DNA of 64,000 nt from Streptomyces sp. WAC05374 (lineage in GTDB: Bacteria > Actinomycetota > Actinomycetes > Streptomycetales > Streptomycetaceae), in the NCBI RefSeq assembly GCF_004353505.1, contig NZ_SMNQ01000011.1, positions 124,001 through 188,000 on the forward strand, given 5' to 3'. Below the pieces are notes generated by a model. It made no database searches, was not told the origin of the DNA, and worked only from the letters and a program-made list of their open reading frames with translations. The translations under genes were made by a program, and so were the position numbers. Shown in pieces: positions 1-7,798 of the stretch. The first letter of the stretch is position 1. Each line of letters begins with the position of its first letter.

Positions 1-1358
1 GTCTCGGCACGGCCGCGGCGCGGAACCTGGCGACCACCACCAAGTCGGTTCCGCAGATGCAGGAGATCACCTCCAGGTGGCTGTTGCGGATGCTTCCGTG
101 GGTGCAGGTGCAGGGTGGTACGTACCGGGTGAACCGGCGACTCAGTTACTCGGTGGGCGACGGGCGTGTGACGTTCGTGCAGACCGGTGCGCGGGTCGCC
201 GTGATCCCGAACGAGCTGCGGGAGCTGCCGGCGCTGCGGTCGTACGAGGACGAGGCCGCGCTCGGGGAGCTGGCGCAGCGGTGCACGCAGCGGGAGTTCG
301 CACCCGGTGACGTGATCGCCGAGGCCGGTGCGCAGGCCGACCGGGTCTTCCTGCTGGCCCACGGCCGGGTCGAGCAGGTCGGCACGGGTCCGTACGGCGA
401 CGAGGCGGTGCTCGGCGTCCTCGCCGACGGGGCGTACTTCGGCGACGGCTGCCTCACCGACCGGGACGCCACCTGGGAGTGGACGGCCCGCGCCGCGACC
501 GCGTGCACCGTGCTGGAGCTCACCCGTGCCGACGTGACGAACCTGGCGGAGCGCGCCGAGTCGCTGGCCGGGCACCTCACCGCCCTGGCGTCCCTGCCGC
601 AGCAGCGGACCAACCACTACGGCGAGAAGGCCATCGACCTGTCCGCCGGGCACGTCGGCGAGGCGGTCGTCCCGCACACGTACGTCGACTACGAGGCCTC
701 CCCGCGCGAGTACGAACTGAGCGTCGCGCAGACGGTGCTGAAGGTCCACAGCCGGGTCGCCGACCTGTACAACCAGCCGATGAACCAGACCGAGCAGCAG
801 TTGCGGCTCACCGTCGAGGCGCTGCGCGAGCGCCAGGAGCACGAGCTCATCAACAACAAGGAGTTCGGGCTGCTCTCCAACTGCGACTACGGGCAGCGGC
901 TCCAGCCGCACGACGGCGTGCCCGGCCCGGACGACATGGACGAGCTGCTCTCCCGCCGCCGCGGCAACAAGATGTTCCTCGCCCACCCGCGCGCCATCGC
1001 CGCCTTCGGGCGCGAGTGCAACAAGCGGGGCCTGGTCCCCGGCTCCGTCGAGGTGGGGGGCCACCAGATCCCGGCCTGGCGCGGGGTGCCGATCTTCCCG
1101 TGCAGCAAGATCCCGGTGACCGAGGCCCGGACGACCTCGATCATCTGCATGCGTACGGGCGAGGACGAGCAGGGGGTCATCGGCCTGCACCAGACCGGCA
1201 TCCCCGACGAGATCGAGCCGAGCCTGTCGGTCCGGTTCATGGGCATCGACGAGCAGGCGATCATCTCGTACCTGGTCACCGCCTACTACTCGGCGGCCAT
1301 CCTCGTGCCGGACGCGCTCGGGGTGCTGGAGAACGTGGAGGTCAGCCGCTGGCGGTGA
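1..1358 (+). CDS. eshA: Family 2B encapsulin shell protein with cyclic-nucleotide-binding domain (EshA type), 5' end outside window
   Basis: The reading frame is open from base 3, so the N-terminus lies upstream of the window; the Met at 57 is internal, because the residues before it (about 18 codons, including LGTAAARN and TTTKSVPQ) look like the conserved N-terminus of this family. Counting from the Met at 57, residues about 62-170 form a cNMP-binding (Crp-like) domain, inserted in an HK97-fold shell protein whose remainder (about 195-433) carries the E-loop and A-domain. Known role of the family: self-assembling protein nanocompartments; EshA has been linked to development and antibiotic production in Streptomyces, and some 2B shells package terpene cyclases. 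No cargo gene lies downstream, so any cargo partner would be upstream. A perfect hairpin terminator follows. Confidence 0.9.
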   Translation, partial: LGTAAARNLATTTKSVPQMQEITSRWLLRMLPWVQVQGGTYRVNRRLSYSVGDGRVTFVQTGARVAVIPNELRELPALRSYEDEAALGELAQRCTQREFAPGDVIAEAGAQADRVFLLAHGRVEQVGTGPYGDEAVLGVLADGAYFGDGCLTDRDATWEWTARAATACTVLELTRADVTNLAERAESLAGHLTALASLPQQRTNHYGEKAIDLSAGHVGEAVVPHTYVDYEASPREYELSVAQTVLKVHSRVADLYNQPMNQTEQQLRLTVEALRERQEHELINNKEFGLLSNCDYGQRLQPHDGVPGPDDMDELLSRRRGNKMFLAHPRAIAAFGRECNKRGLVPGSVEVGGHQIPAWRGVPIFPCSKIPVTEARTTSIICMRTGEDEQGVIGLHQTGIPDEIEPSLSVRFMGIDEQAIISYLVTAYYSAAILVPDALGVLENVEVSRWR

Positions 1359-1414
1359 CGGCCCCCGGTCGTGGCGGGGCGCCGGGCGGGTCCGGTCCCG
1401 GACGCGGCCGCCGT

Positions 1415-1444
1415 GCCCGCCCGGTGATCCTCCACCGGGCGGGC
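1415..1444 (+). terminator. Rho-independent-type hairpin after eshA
   Basis: Perfect 12-bp inverted repeat (arms 1415-1426 and 1433-1444) with a 6-nt loop, 57 nt after the eshA stop. There is no T-tract, as is usual in Streptomyces terminators. Confidence 0.75.
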
Positions 1445-1474
1445 GCTTCCGTGTGTCCCGGGTTGCGAAACCAC

Positions 1475-1484
1475 TTCATATGAA
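1475..1484. promoter_or_regulatory. Palindrome TTCATATGAA upstream of the reductase gene
   Basis: A 10-bp perfect AT-rich palindrome in an otherwise very GC-rich 100-bp spacer, 64-73 nt before the GTG start at 1548. A possible -10 element (TATGAT, 1489-1494) lies just downstream. This looks like an operator over a promoter; the binding protein is unknown. Confidence 0.35.
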
Positions 1485-1547
1485 GCACTATGATTGTCGT
1501 GGTTGCGGGGTCGTTCCGCCGCCTCTCCCGACACGCAAGGACACGAC

Positions 1548-2129
1548 GTGCGAAAACTGACCTACCTCGTCGCCTGCTCGATCGACGGCTTCATCGGTGA
1601 CCCCGGCGGCGACGCCAGCTCCTTCATGCGGTACATCGACGAGGAGTACCTGGAATTCCTGACGGGCGAGTACCCCGACACCCTGCCGGCCGAGGGGCGC
1701 AGGACCCTGGGGCTGGACGGCGTGGCGAACAAGCGGTTCGACACCGTCGTCCAGGGCCGCGGCAGCTACCAGCTCGGCCTCGACGCGGGCGAGCCCAGCC
1801 CGTACGGGCACCTGCGTGAGATCGTCGCCTCCCGCACGATCGAGGAGTCCCCGCACCCCAACGTGGAGATCGTCCGCGACGGCATCGTGGAGCGCGTGCG
1901 GGAGCTCAAGGCCGAGGAGGGCGACCTCGGCATCTGGCTGTGCGGCGGCTCGCGCATCGCCGGTGAGCTCGTCGACGAGATCGACGAGCTGGTGATCAAG
2001 ACCTACCCCCAGGTGTACGGCTCCGGCATGCCGATGTTCGCCAGTGGCTTCGCCATCGGTGACTTCGCCCTGGACGCCGTCCGCTCCTTCGGCAACGGGG
2101 TCGTCGTGCGCTGGTACAGCAGGCGCTGA
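1548..2129 (+). CDS. Dihydrofolate reductase / RibD C-terminal domain family protein
   Basis: 193 residues. The N-terminus (KLTYLVACSIDGFIGD) and the later GGSRIAGELVDEIDEL stretch match the RibD-C/DHFR-like fold, which binds NAD(P)H and a pterin or flavin-type substrate; in Actinobacteria most such stand-alone proteins have no proven substrate. The GTG at 1548 is chosen because it is preceded by AAGGA (1537-1541) at proper spacing; an upstream ATG at 1494 would overlap the promoter. Monocistronic, behind the eshA terminator and a palindromic operator-like site. Confidence 0.85.
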   Translation: MRKLTYLVACSIDGFIGDPGGDASSFMRYIDEEYLEFLTGEYPDTLPAEGRRTLGLDGVANKRFDTVVQGRGSYQLGLDAGEPSPYGHLREIVASRTIEESPHPNVEIVRDGIVERVRELKAEEGDLGIWLCGGSRIAGELVDEIDELVIKTYPQVYGSGMPMFASGFAIGDFALDAVRSFGNGVVVRWYSRR

Positions 2130-2160
2130 CCGTCGCCTGTCCGGACCGCCGGAACCGCCC

Positions 2161-2166
2161 TATCCT
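2161..2166 (+). promoter_or_regulatory. -10 box (TATCCT) of a leaderless transcript
   Basis: TATCCT ends 6 nt before the ATG at 2173, so transcription would start at or within a base of the start codon. There is no ribosome binding site. Confidence 0.6.
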
Positions 2167-2172
2167 GGGGCC

Positions 2173-2394
2173 ATGGGCAGCAGCGAAGGACGTGAGACCG
2201 TCCACCGCCCGCAGGCAGGGCCCGAGCGCCGGTGCCCGAGCTGCGGACAGCCTGTGGGTACGGTCCTCAAGCGACACAAGATCCTCGGCGCCTGGGCCCC
2301 CGTGTGGGAGCCCGGGCCCTGCCGCGACCCCCACTGCGAGCGGTACGCCGAGCCGGCGCAGGACGAGCCGGGCAAGAGCACCGAGACCGGCTGA
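2173..2394 (+). CDS. Small putative zinc-ribbon protein, function unknown
   Basis: 73 residues. A CPSCG knuckle near residue 23 and a CRDPHC pair about 30 residues later form a plausible C-x2-C...C-x4-C zinc site. No longer domain fits. The ATG at 2173 is supported by a TATCCT box 6 nt upstream (leaderless); the longer upstream reading lies inside the preceding gene. A conserved-hypothetical Streptomyces protein, function not recognised. Confidence 0.65.
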   Translation: MGSSEGRETVHRPQAGPERRCPSCGQPVGTVLKRHKILGAWAPVWEPGPCRDPHCERYAEPAQDEPGKSTETG

Positions 2395-2442
2395 AGTCAG
2401 GCTCCTGGGGTGACCGCCGCACGTGGGAGGCGGTCCTACCGC

Positions 2443-2448
2443 TACAGT
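2443..2448 (+). promoter_or_regulatory. -10 box (TACAGT) of a leaderless transcript
   Basis: TACAGT ends 7 nt before the ATG at 2456, the same geometry as for the gene just upstream. Confidence 0.55.
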
Positions 2449-2455
2449 CCGCGCC

Positions 2456-2914
2456 ATGTCATCGGAGTCGACGGAAGTCTGGACCGGCTGGTACCGGGAC
2501 CGCCGCGGTGCGGAAGCCATCACCATCACGGCGGACGGGCGGCACATCGCCACCCGCATCAGGGGCGTGGAGTACGCGGGCGCGAGCTGTGAGGCGCTGC
2601 GCGCGGCGGAGGAGAACGGCGGCCTGCCCTTGGCCGGCTGCGTGCTGGAATGGGACCTGCCGCTGCCGGTCCTCACCGGCGGCGCCGCCCAACACGCCAC
2701 CCTCAGTTGCCTGTTGGCGCTGGGTGAAGCCCTGTCCGACGGCTCACCCGAGCGAGTGGATCTTCAGTTGACCCTGCACTGCGGGGGAGCGGCGTACGAA
2801 TCGGGCCTCGCCGGGGGCGACTTCGACCAGGCCCTCGGGCGCATCCTCCGCCAACTCCCGCCCGGCACGCGGTTCGGCCGCACGATCCTCCAGGGCGCGG
2901 AGGCCGCCGCCTGA
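2456..2914 (+). CDS. Conserved Streptomyces protein, possibly DUF6304
   Basis: 152 residues, soluble, no signal peptide or membrane segment. Opens with TEVWTGWYRDRRGAEAI and continues as an alternating beta/alpha sequence; it resembles proteins annotated DUF6304, from memory. The start at 2456 is favoured by a leaderless TACAGT box; the ATG at 2423 would give 11 extra residues. Function unknown. The gene ends against a bidirectional hairpin shared with the convergent snapalysin gene. Confidence 0.7.
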   Translation: MSSESTEVWTGWYRDRRGAEAITITADGRHIATRIRGVEYAGASCEALRAAEENGGLPLAGCVLEWDLPLPVLTGGAAQHATLSCLLALGEALSDGSPERVDLQLTLHCGGAAYESGLAGGDFDQALGRILRQLPPGTRFGRTILQGAEAAA

Positions 2915-2929
2915 TACGCGCCCGGCGCA

Positions 2930-2965
2930 CGGCGGGCCGGGGGCGGCTCGCTCCCCGGCCCGCCG
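2930..2965. terminator. Bidirectional hairpin terminator
   Basis: Perfect 13-bp arms (2930-2942 / 2953-2965) with a 10-nt loop, between two convergent genes. Confidence 0.75.
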
Positions 2966-2981
2966 GACGACTACGGCCCGG

Positions 2982-3626
2982 TCAGGACACCCTGGCCACG
3001 GCGGCGGCGAGGCCGTTGCGCCACAGGTAGTCCACGCGGGCGCGCTCCTGGGTGTTCGGCTGCGCGTTCTGGCAGGACGGGCCGGGGCCGCCGCCGGACA
3101 TCAGCTCGCTGCACGGACCGGAGTAGTGGTCCGGCAGGCCGAGGACGTGGCCGGTCTCGTGGGCGGTGACGCGGGTGGAGTTGTAGATCTGGTTCTGCCG
3201 GTAGTCGAGGAAGATGTACCCCCGGCCGTGGCCGTCGGTGCTGGCGTACGAGCCGCGGGAGTCGTTGCCCTCGTAGTACCGGAAGTCCGGGTTGCTGCCC
3301 TCCTGGAGCTTCACGTTGCTCACGGAGCTGTTCCAGATCTGGGTGGAGCGGGCTATCTGGGTGCGGAAGCTCGGGGCGTTGGCCGCCGAGTAGACCACGG
3401 TGACGGCCTGCGCGCCGGGGTTGGCGGCCCGCTTCTCGGCGACCGACTCCATGACGGCCTCGAAGAAGGCCCGGTTCGCCTTGGCGTCCTCGGCGGACCC
3501 GGCGTACGCCGCGTACGGCGCGGGCGCCGGGGTGGCAGCGGTGGCGGTGGCGGTCGCGGCCGGTACGGCGGCGAGGGCGGCGGCGAGGCTCAGGGCGGCG
3601 GACAGCACGGTCCTGCGGTGTCTCAT
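2982..3626 (-). CDS. snpA: Snapalysin, secreted small neutral metalloprotease (M7)
   Basis: 214-residue precursor of an extracellular zinc endopeptidase. A cleavable signal peptide (MRHRR, then a long Ala/Leu stretch to about residue 30) is followed by a short propeptide. The zinc motif HETGHVLGLPD sits at residues 156-166 (His156, Glu157, His160, Asp166), the HExxHxxGxxD arrangement of snapalysins. The start is set by AGGAG (3633-3637); the longer upstream reading runs through the promoter. Divergently transcribed from a LysR gene, the classic snpA/snpR arrangement in which the regulator activates the protease gene. Confidence 0.95.
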   Translation of the reverse strand: MRHRRTVLSAALSLAAALAAVPAATATATAATPAPAPYAAYAGSAEDAKANRAFFEAVMESVAEKRAANPGAQAVTVVYSAANAPSFRTQIARSTQIWNSSVSNVKLQEGSNPDFRYYEGNDSRGSYASTDGHGRGYIFLDYRQNQIYNSTRVTAHETGHVLGLPDHYSGPCSELMSGGGPGPSCQNAQPNTQERARVDYLWRNGLAAAVARVS

Positions 3627-3709
3627 GGGGGGCTCCTCGTGATCCTGAACGGCTGGGTGGGCCGTTCGGTTGGGGAGAGTGTCGAGGAGCCGGCGCCCCG
3701 TACGGATGA

Positions 3710-3737
3710 TGTCAACGGGCGATAGCACCGGCGCATC
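3710..3737. promoter_or_regulatory. snpA promoter -35 (TTGACA) with a LysR T-N11-A box
   Basis: On the minus strand a perfect -35 hexamer TTGACA occupies 3710-3715, but no good -10 follows at 16-18 nt, which suits activator dependence. Just upstream (3721-3737) lies GAT-N11-ATC, a T-N11-A dyad of LysR type placed roughly 50 nt upstream of the expected snpA start. Confidence 0.5.
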
Positions 3738-3789
3738 ACCCGGCCCCCAAGTCCCCTGCCGTATCTGGTGGTACAGGCGTCAACCGCCC

Positions 3790-3795
3790 TACCCT
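3790..3795 (+). promoter_or_regulatory. -10 box (TACCCT) of leaderless snpR
   Basis: TACCCT ends 6 nt before the snpR ATG at 3802; there is no ribosome binding site. Confidence 0.55.
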
Positions 3796-3801
3796 CGGGG
3801 C

Positions 3802-4764
3802 ATGGAGCTGGAGGTGAGGCACCTGCGGGCGCTGTGCGCCATCGCGGACACGGGCAGCCTGCACAAGGCGGCCCGGCTGCTCGGCGTCAGCCAGCCGTCC
3901 CTGACGACCCAGTTGCGGCGCATCGAACACGCGCTGGGCGCCGAGCTGTTCGCCCGCGAGCGCACCGGCTGCCGGCCCACCCCGCTGGGCCACGCCGTCC
4001 TCAGCCGCGCCCGCCCCCTGGTGGCCCAGATGGCCCTGCTCGTCACCGAGACCAGGGCCGCCGCCGCCCGCGCCGACGGCGCCCGGCTGCGCCTCGGCTC
4101 CACCGCCAGCCGGGTGCTGGCGGGCTGGCTGCGGCGGCTGCGCAACCGCCTGCCCGGCACGGACATCACGCTGCACATGGACGTCTCGGCGGGCGCCCTG
4201 CTGCGGGCGCTGGCGGCGGGACAGCTCGACGTGGCGTTCGTCCACGAGGTGGAGGGCTGCCCGCTGCGCGTCCCCGAGGGGCTGGAGCGGCGCGTACTGG
4301 TGGAGCGGGAGCCGCAGTTCATCTCCATGGCACGGGACCACCCGGCCGCCGCCGCGCCCGTCGTGGCACTCACCGACCTGGCCGGCGACCGGTGGATCGT
4401 CGACCCCACCGTGGACGGCGAGTGGGACGGGCTGCGCCGGGTGCTCGCGGCGGCCGGGATCGACCCGCCCGTGCTGCACGGCGACTACCACACGGCCGCG
4501 TCGCTCATCGTGGCCGGCGAGGTGGTGGCACCCTGCCAGCCGACGTCGGGGCCGCGCGACGACATGGCGATACGGCCGTTACGCGGCGACCCGCTGGCCG
4601 TGCGCCTGCTGCTCTACAGCCGCCCCGGCACGGACACCGACGCCGGGCACGCCGAGGCGGCGTACGCGGACCTCGCGGCCGCCTACCGCGAGGCCGCGCT
4701 GCGCACCTCGGCGTACCGCCAGTGGCTGCTGCGCCACGGAAGCCCCCTGGCGCGGGCGGCCTGA
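3802..4764 (+). CDS. snpR: LysR-family activator of snapalysin
   Basis: 320 residues. The N-terminal winged HTH (MELEVRHLRALCAIADTGS..., residues 1-62) is followed by a LysR substrate-binding domain (about 90-300). The position, divergent from snpA with a T-N11-A dyad between them, marks it as the cognate activator. The ATG at 3802 aligns with the usual LysR N-terminus and has a leaderless -10 box; the upstream in-frame start at 3670 would cross the snpA promoter. Confidence 0.9.
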   Translation: MELEVRHLRALCAIADTGSLHKAARLLGVSQPSLTTQLRRIEHALGAELFARERTGCRPTPLGHAVLSRARPLVAQMALLVTETRAAAARADGARLRLGSTASRVLAGWLRRLRNRLPGTDITLHMDVSAGALLRALAAGQLDVAFVHEVEGCPLRVPEGLERRVLVEREPQFISMARDHPAAAAPVVALTDLAGDRWIVDPTVDGEWDGLRRVLAAAGIDPPVLHGDYHTAASLIVAGEVVAPCQPTSGPRDDMAIRPLRGDPLAVRLLLYSRPGTDTDAGHAEAAYADLAAAYREAALRTSAYRQWLLRHGSPLARAA

Positions 4765-4797
4765 CACCATGACCCCCGCCGACAGGAACGAGCGCCC

Positions 4798-5313
4798 ATG
4801 ATCCTCACCGACGGCCCGCTCGGCCTGCGCGAGTGGACCGACGCGGACCTCCCCGTCATGTCCCGGCTGTTCGACGACCCCGCCGTCGCGTACCGCACGC
4901 CCCTCGCCACCCCCTTCGACGAGGCCGCGGCCGCCGCGTACCTGGCGATGATCCGCCGCACCCGCGCCGAGGGCACCCGCCTGCACCTGGCGATCACCGA
5001 GGACGGCGGCGCGCCGCTCGGCGAGGTGCTGCTGTCCCTGTCCGACGGCGCCCTCGGGTACGCGGTCGGCGCCGCCCACCGCGGCCGGGGCCTCGCCGCG
5101 CGCGCCACCCGGCTGCTGACCGGCCACGCCCACGGCGCGCTGGGCCTTTCGCGGGTGGTCCTGCGGATCGAGCCGGACAACGCCGCGAGCGTGGCGGTCG
5201 CGAGGGCGGCCGGTTTCCGCCTCACCGGCGAGCCGCCCGCGACGGTACGGAGCAACGGCCGGGCGCACACGCTGCTGACGTGGGCCCACCACGCCCCGGC
5301 GGTTACCCCTTGA
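4798..5313 (+). CDS. GNAT-family N-acetyltransferase
   Basis: 171 residues with the GNAT fold; the acetyl-CoA-binding segment is the VGAAHRGRGLAARATRLL region (about residues 85-105), followed by the beta-alpha unit LRIEPDNAASVAVARAAGF. This is the RimJ/L-like branch that acetylates small molecules or protein N-termini; the substrate is unknown. AGGAA (4784-4788) precedes the ATG. The 3' end overlaps the convergent membrane-protein gene by 11 bp. Confidence 0.85.
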   Translation: MILTDGPLGLREWTDADLPVMSRLFDDPAVAYRTPLATPFDEAAAAAYLAMIRRTRAEGTRLHLAITEDGGAPLGEVLLSLSDGALGYAVGAAHRGRGLAARATRLLTGHAHGALGLSRVVLRIEPDNAASVAVARAAGFRLTGEPPATVRSNGRAHTLLTWAHHAPAVTP

Positions 5314-6088
5314 GCCTGTCCAGCGCCGCGCGGGTGTCGCCCTCCAGCATCGCGCGGACCTCCTGCTCGGTCGGCGGCACGGCCTTGTCGTCGGGGCCGC
5401 CGCCGAACCAGGACCAGCGCAGCTCGAAGGTGAACCAGCCGTCCCGTACGGACAGCGTCATCCCGTCCAGGCCGCCCTTGTCCGTGCCGCGCCTCTCGGT
5501 GACCACGTACGCCTCGTCGCCGAAGCCCTTGACGGCCTCGACCTCGTAGCCGTAGTCCGCCTCGGACTGGTCCTCGTACGCGAGCTGGCGCGAGGCGAAC
5601 TCGCCCGCCGGGTCCGACGCCTTGTGCCACTCGGCCCGCGCGGAGACGTAGACGCTCGCCAGCGAGTCCCCGCCGGCCCTGGGGTCCTTCAGGCTGCGGC
5701 TGCAGTAGCTCTGGTCGAGGCCCTTCTGGCGGGAGCCGTAGCTGTTGTCCCCGCCCTCGCCCTTCTCCACCTCGTACCGCTTGCGGAAGGCGTCCAGGGA
5801 CACGGGCTCACACAGGTCCTCCCGGTACCGGTGGCCCGCGAAGTCGGCGTCCGGGCCGCCGATGGTGCCGGTCGCGAACAGCGCCCCCGCCCACACCGCC
5901 GAGGCCACCGCCACCCCGCCCAGCGCCCACAGCCACCCGGCCACGGGCCCGCGTCCACCCGTCGCGGGCGGCCCGGGCGGCACCGGCGGCGGCGTCAGGA
6001 CGACGGCGGGCTCCTGCGCGGCGTACGGGCTCTGCTGGTACGGGTTCTGCTGGTACGGGTTCTGCTGGTAAGGACCGGGTGTCGACAT
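5303..6088 (-). CDS. Membrane-anchored protein with Pro/Gln/Tyr-rich cytoplasmic tail, function unknown
   Basis: 261 residues. Residues 1-50 are a low-complexity tail with repeated NPYQQ units; a single membrane segment (about 51-73, WLWALGGVAVASAVWAGALFA) leads to an extracellular domain with two cysteines that could pair. The architecture is common in Streptomyces membrane proteins of unknown function. A minus-strand TAGATT box 6 nt before the ATG suggests a leaderless message. The 15-bp DNA repeats in the tail are listed separately. Confidence 0.75.
   Translation of the reverse strand: MSTPGPYQQNPYQQNPYQQSPYAAQEPAVVLTPPPVPPGPPATGGRGPVAGWLWALGGVAVASAVWAGALFATGTIGGPDADFAGHRYREDLCEPVSLDAFRKRYEVEKGEGGDNSYGSRQKGLDQSYCSRSLKDPRAGGDSLASVYVSARAEWHKASDPAGEFASRQLAYEDQSEADYGYEVEAVKGFGDEAYVVTERRGTDKGGLDGMTLSVRDGWFTFELRWSWFGGGPDDKAVPPTEQEVRAMLEGDTRAALDRLKG
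6024..6068. repeat. Three tandem 15-bp units coding NPYQQ repeats
   Basis: Units 6024-6038, 6039-6053 and 6054-6068; the last two are identical and the first differs at one base. They encode the repeated five-residue tail of the membrane protein, so length polymorphism between strains is likely. Confidence 0.85.
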
Positions 6089-6094
6089 GCGGGC

Positions 6095-6100
6095 AATCTA
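6095..6100 (-). promoter_or_regulatory. -10 box (TAGATT) of a leaderless transcript
   Basis: On the minus strand TAGATT ends 6 nt before the ATG at 6088; no Shine-Dalgarno sequence is present. Confidence 0.55.
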
Positions 6101-6137
6101 CGGGACTTGATCACCCGCCGGTCCGGCGGGACGGCAC

Positions 6138-6175
6138 GAGGGCCCGGCCGTGCGGGTGCGCACGGCCGGGCCCTC
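6138..6175 (-). terminator. Strong hairpin terminator after sodN
   Basis: Perfect 17-bp stem (6138-6154 / 6159-6175) with a 4-nt loop, 28 nt after the sodN stop and upstream of the next minus-strand promoter. Confidence 0.85.
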
Positions 6176-6203
6176 GCTCTGATGCGCTGCTCGGGTGGGC
6201 AGC

Positions 6204-6599
6204 TCAGGCCTTCTTGGTCTCCCAGAAGATCTTGTCGATCTGCGCGATGTAGTCGAGCGCCTTCTGGCCGGTGGCCGGGTCCGTGGACGCCTTGGCGGCC
6301 GAGAGGGCCTTCAGGGCGTCGTTGACGAGCTGGTGCAGCTCCGGGTACTTCTCGAAGTGCGGCGGCTTGAAGTAGTCGCTCCACAGCACCGACACGTGGT
6401 GCTTGGCGAGCTCCGCGCGCTCTTCCTTGATGGTGGTCGCACGGGCCTGGAAGTGCGGGTCGTCGTTCGCCTGCATCTTCTCCTGGGTGGCCTTGACCGA
6501 CTCGGCCTCGATGCGGGCCTGGGCCGGGTCGTAGACACCGCAGGGCAGGTCGCAGTGCGCGCTGACCTTCACCTTCGGGGCAAACAGGCGGGAGAGCAT
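6204..6599 (-). CDS. sodN: Nickel superoxide dismutase precursor
   Basis: 131-residue proprotein that disproportionates superoxide. A 14-residue leader (MLSRLFAPKVKVSA) precedes the mature N-terminus HCDLPCGVYDP; His15, Cys16 and Cys20 become the nickel-hook ligands after cleavage. The start at 6599 follows AAGGA (6608-6612), and a minus-strand TAATGT box (6637-6642) is a likely -10. The gene for the processing protease SodX is divergent next to it. Regulation by nickel is established in Streptomyces; no Nur operator was identified by eye here. Confidence 0.97.
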   Translation of the reverse strand: MLSRLFAPKVKVSAHCDLPCGVYDPAQARIEAESVKATQEKMQANDDPHFQARATTIKEERAELAKHHVSVLWSDYFKPPHFEKYPELHQLVNDALKALSAAKASTDPATGQKALDYIAQIDKIFWETKKA

Positions 6600-6742
6600 T
6601 GAGCCGTCCTTCCTCGTGATCGTCTTCTCAGGTGGGACATTACTCCGTGACAGACGGGTTTTCGCGAGTGCCCCCATGGGCTTACGACAAAAGTCCAGGG
6701 TGACCATGGGACTCGTGGAGGAAGGTCCAGGAGGTGTGCCGG

Positions 6743-7180
6743 ATGACGGAGCAGGGGCGGGAGCGCGAGCGGGGACCGAGGGTGCCGTTCGGGGTCGCGG
6801 AGGTGTCGGGGCCGTCGATGGTGCCCACCCTGCACCACGGTGACCAGTTGCTGGTGCACTACGGGGCGCCGCTGAAGCCGGGGCAGGTGGCCGTGCTGCG
6901 GCACCCCTTGCAGCAGGACCTGCTGATCGTGAAGCGGCTCGTCGAGCGGCGTGACGGCGGCTGGTGGGTGCTCGGGGACAACGGGGCCGCCGAGGCCGTG
7001 GACAGCCGCGCCTTCGGCCCGGTGCCGGAGGACCTGGTGCTGGGACGGGTGCGGGCGCGGTACCGGGGGATGCGGCCCGGGCGTCAGCGGTCGGCCGGGG
7101 TGGTGCTCTCCTGGCTGGTGTCGGCGGTCCGGCCGGTGTTCGCCGACCGTTCGGTCTCCAGGCGCTTGCGGGCCCGGTAG
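6743..7180 (+). CDS. sodX: Nickel-SOD maturation protease (S26 signal-peptidase-like)
   Basis: 145 residues of the S26 fold, dedicated to removing the SodN leader so that the nickel hook can form. The catalytic Ser25 lies in SGPSMVPTL and the general base Lys64 in LIVKRL; GDN around residue 80 is also typical. AGGAGG (6729-6734) sits 8 nt before the ATG at 6743, ruling out the GTG that overlaps it. The C-terminal ~30 residues are coded across the 3' end of the convergent CGNR gene (97-bp overlap). Confidence 0.93.
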   Translation: MTEQGRERERGPRVPFGVAEVSGPSMVPTLHHGDQLLVHYGAPLKPGQVAVLRHPLQQDLLIVKRLVERRDGGWWVLGDNGAAEAVDSRAFGPVPEDLVLGRVRARYRGMRPGRQRSAGVVLSWLVSAVRPVFADRSVSRRLRAR

Positions 7181-7713
7181 GCGGCGACGTTCGCCCGGGT
7201 GGCGCAGCGGTCCGAGCAGTAGCGGCGGGACCGGTTGGTGGAGGTGTCCAGGTAGGCGTTGCGGCACGGGGCCGCCTGGCACAGGCCGAGCCGGTCGGCG
7301 CCGAACTCGGTCAGGTGGATGGCCAGGCCCATCGCGGCGATCGCGGCGTACCCGGCGGTCGCGTTGGACGGGTGGTCCGCGAGGTGCATGTGCCACCGGG
7401 GGCGGCCCTCGTCGTCGAGGAAGTCGTGGCCGGAGATCTGCGGGCTGACCGGGAACTCCAGCAGCAGCGAGTTGAGCAGGTCCACGGCGTGCGTCTGGTC
7501 GCCGGCGTCGGCCGCCGTGAAGACCGCGCGCAGCCGCGCCCGTACCGCACGGAACCGGGTGACGTCCGCGTCGGTCGCGCGCCGCGCCATCTGCGATGCC
7601 TCGCCGAACAGCTCGCGGACCGCCTCGACGGAGGTCAGGGAGTCCTTGTTGCGCGCCGGTTCCTCGGTGTTCACCAGACGCACGGCGTAGTCCGAGTAAT
7701 AGGCCAGTTCCAC
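7084..7713 (-). CDS. CGNR zinc-finger (ABATE / DUF1470) regulator
   Basis: 209 residues. The N-terminal ABATE domain, a predicted stress-sensing domain, runs from about 1 to 150; the C-terminal CGNR-type zinc finger has LCQAAPC and RYCSDRC as the cysteine pairs and a basic tail (YRARKRLE). Presumed DNA-binding regulator, target unknown. The GTG start at 7713 has AAGGA at the right distance. Divergent from the methyltransferase, with an 85-bp shared promoter region; 97-bp tail-to-tail overlap with sodX. Confidence 0.85.
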   Translation of the reverse strand: MELAYYSDYAVRLVNTEEPARNKDSLTSVEAVRELFGEASQMARRATDADVTRFRAVRARLRAVFTAADAGDQTHAVDLLNSLLLEFPVSPQISGHDFLDDEGRPRWHMHLADHPSNATAGYAAIAAMGLAIHLTEFGADRLGLCQAAPCRNAYLDTSTNRSRRYCSDRCATRANVAAYRARKRLETERSANTGRTADTSQESTTPADR

Positions 7714-7798
7714 TTGTAGTCCTTACGGCGACGGTCTAGGGTCGGGAACGCGAACGGGTAACAGACGGGTCTGATACGAGGGTATTACGGAGGTCCTG

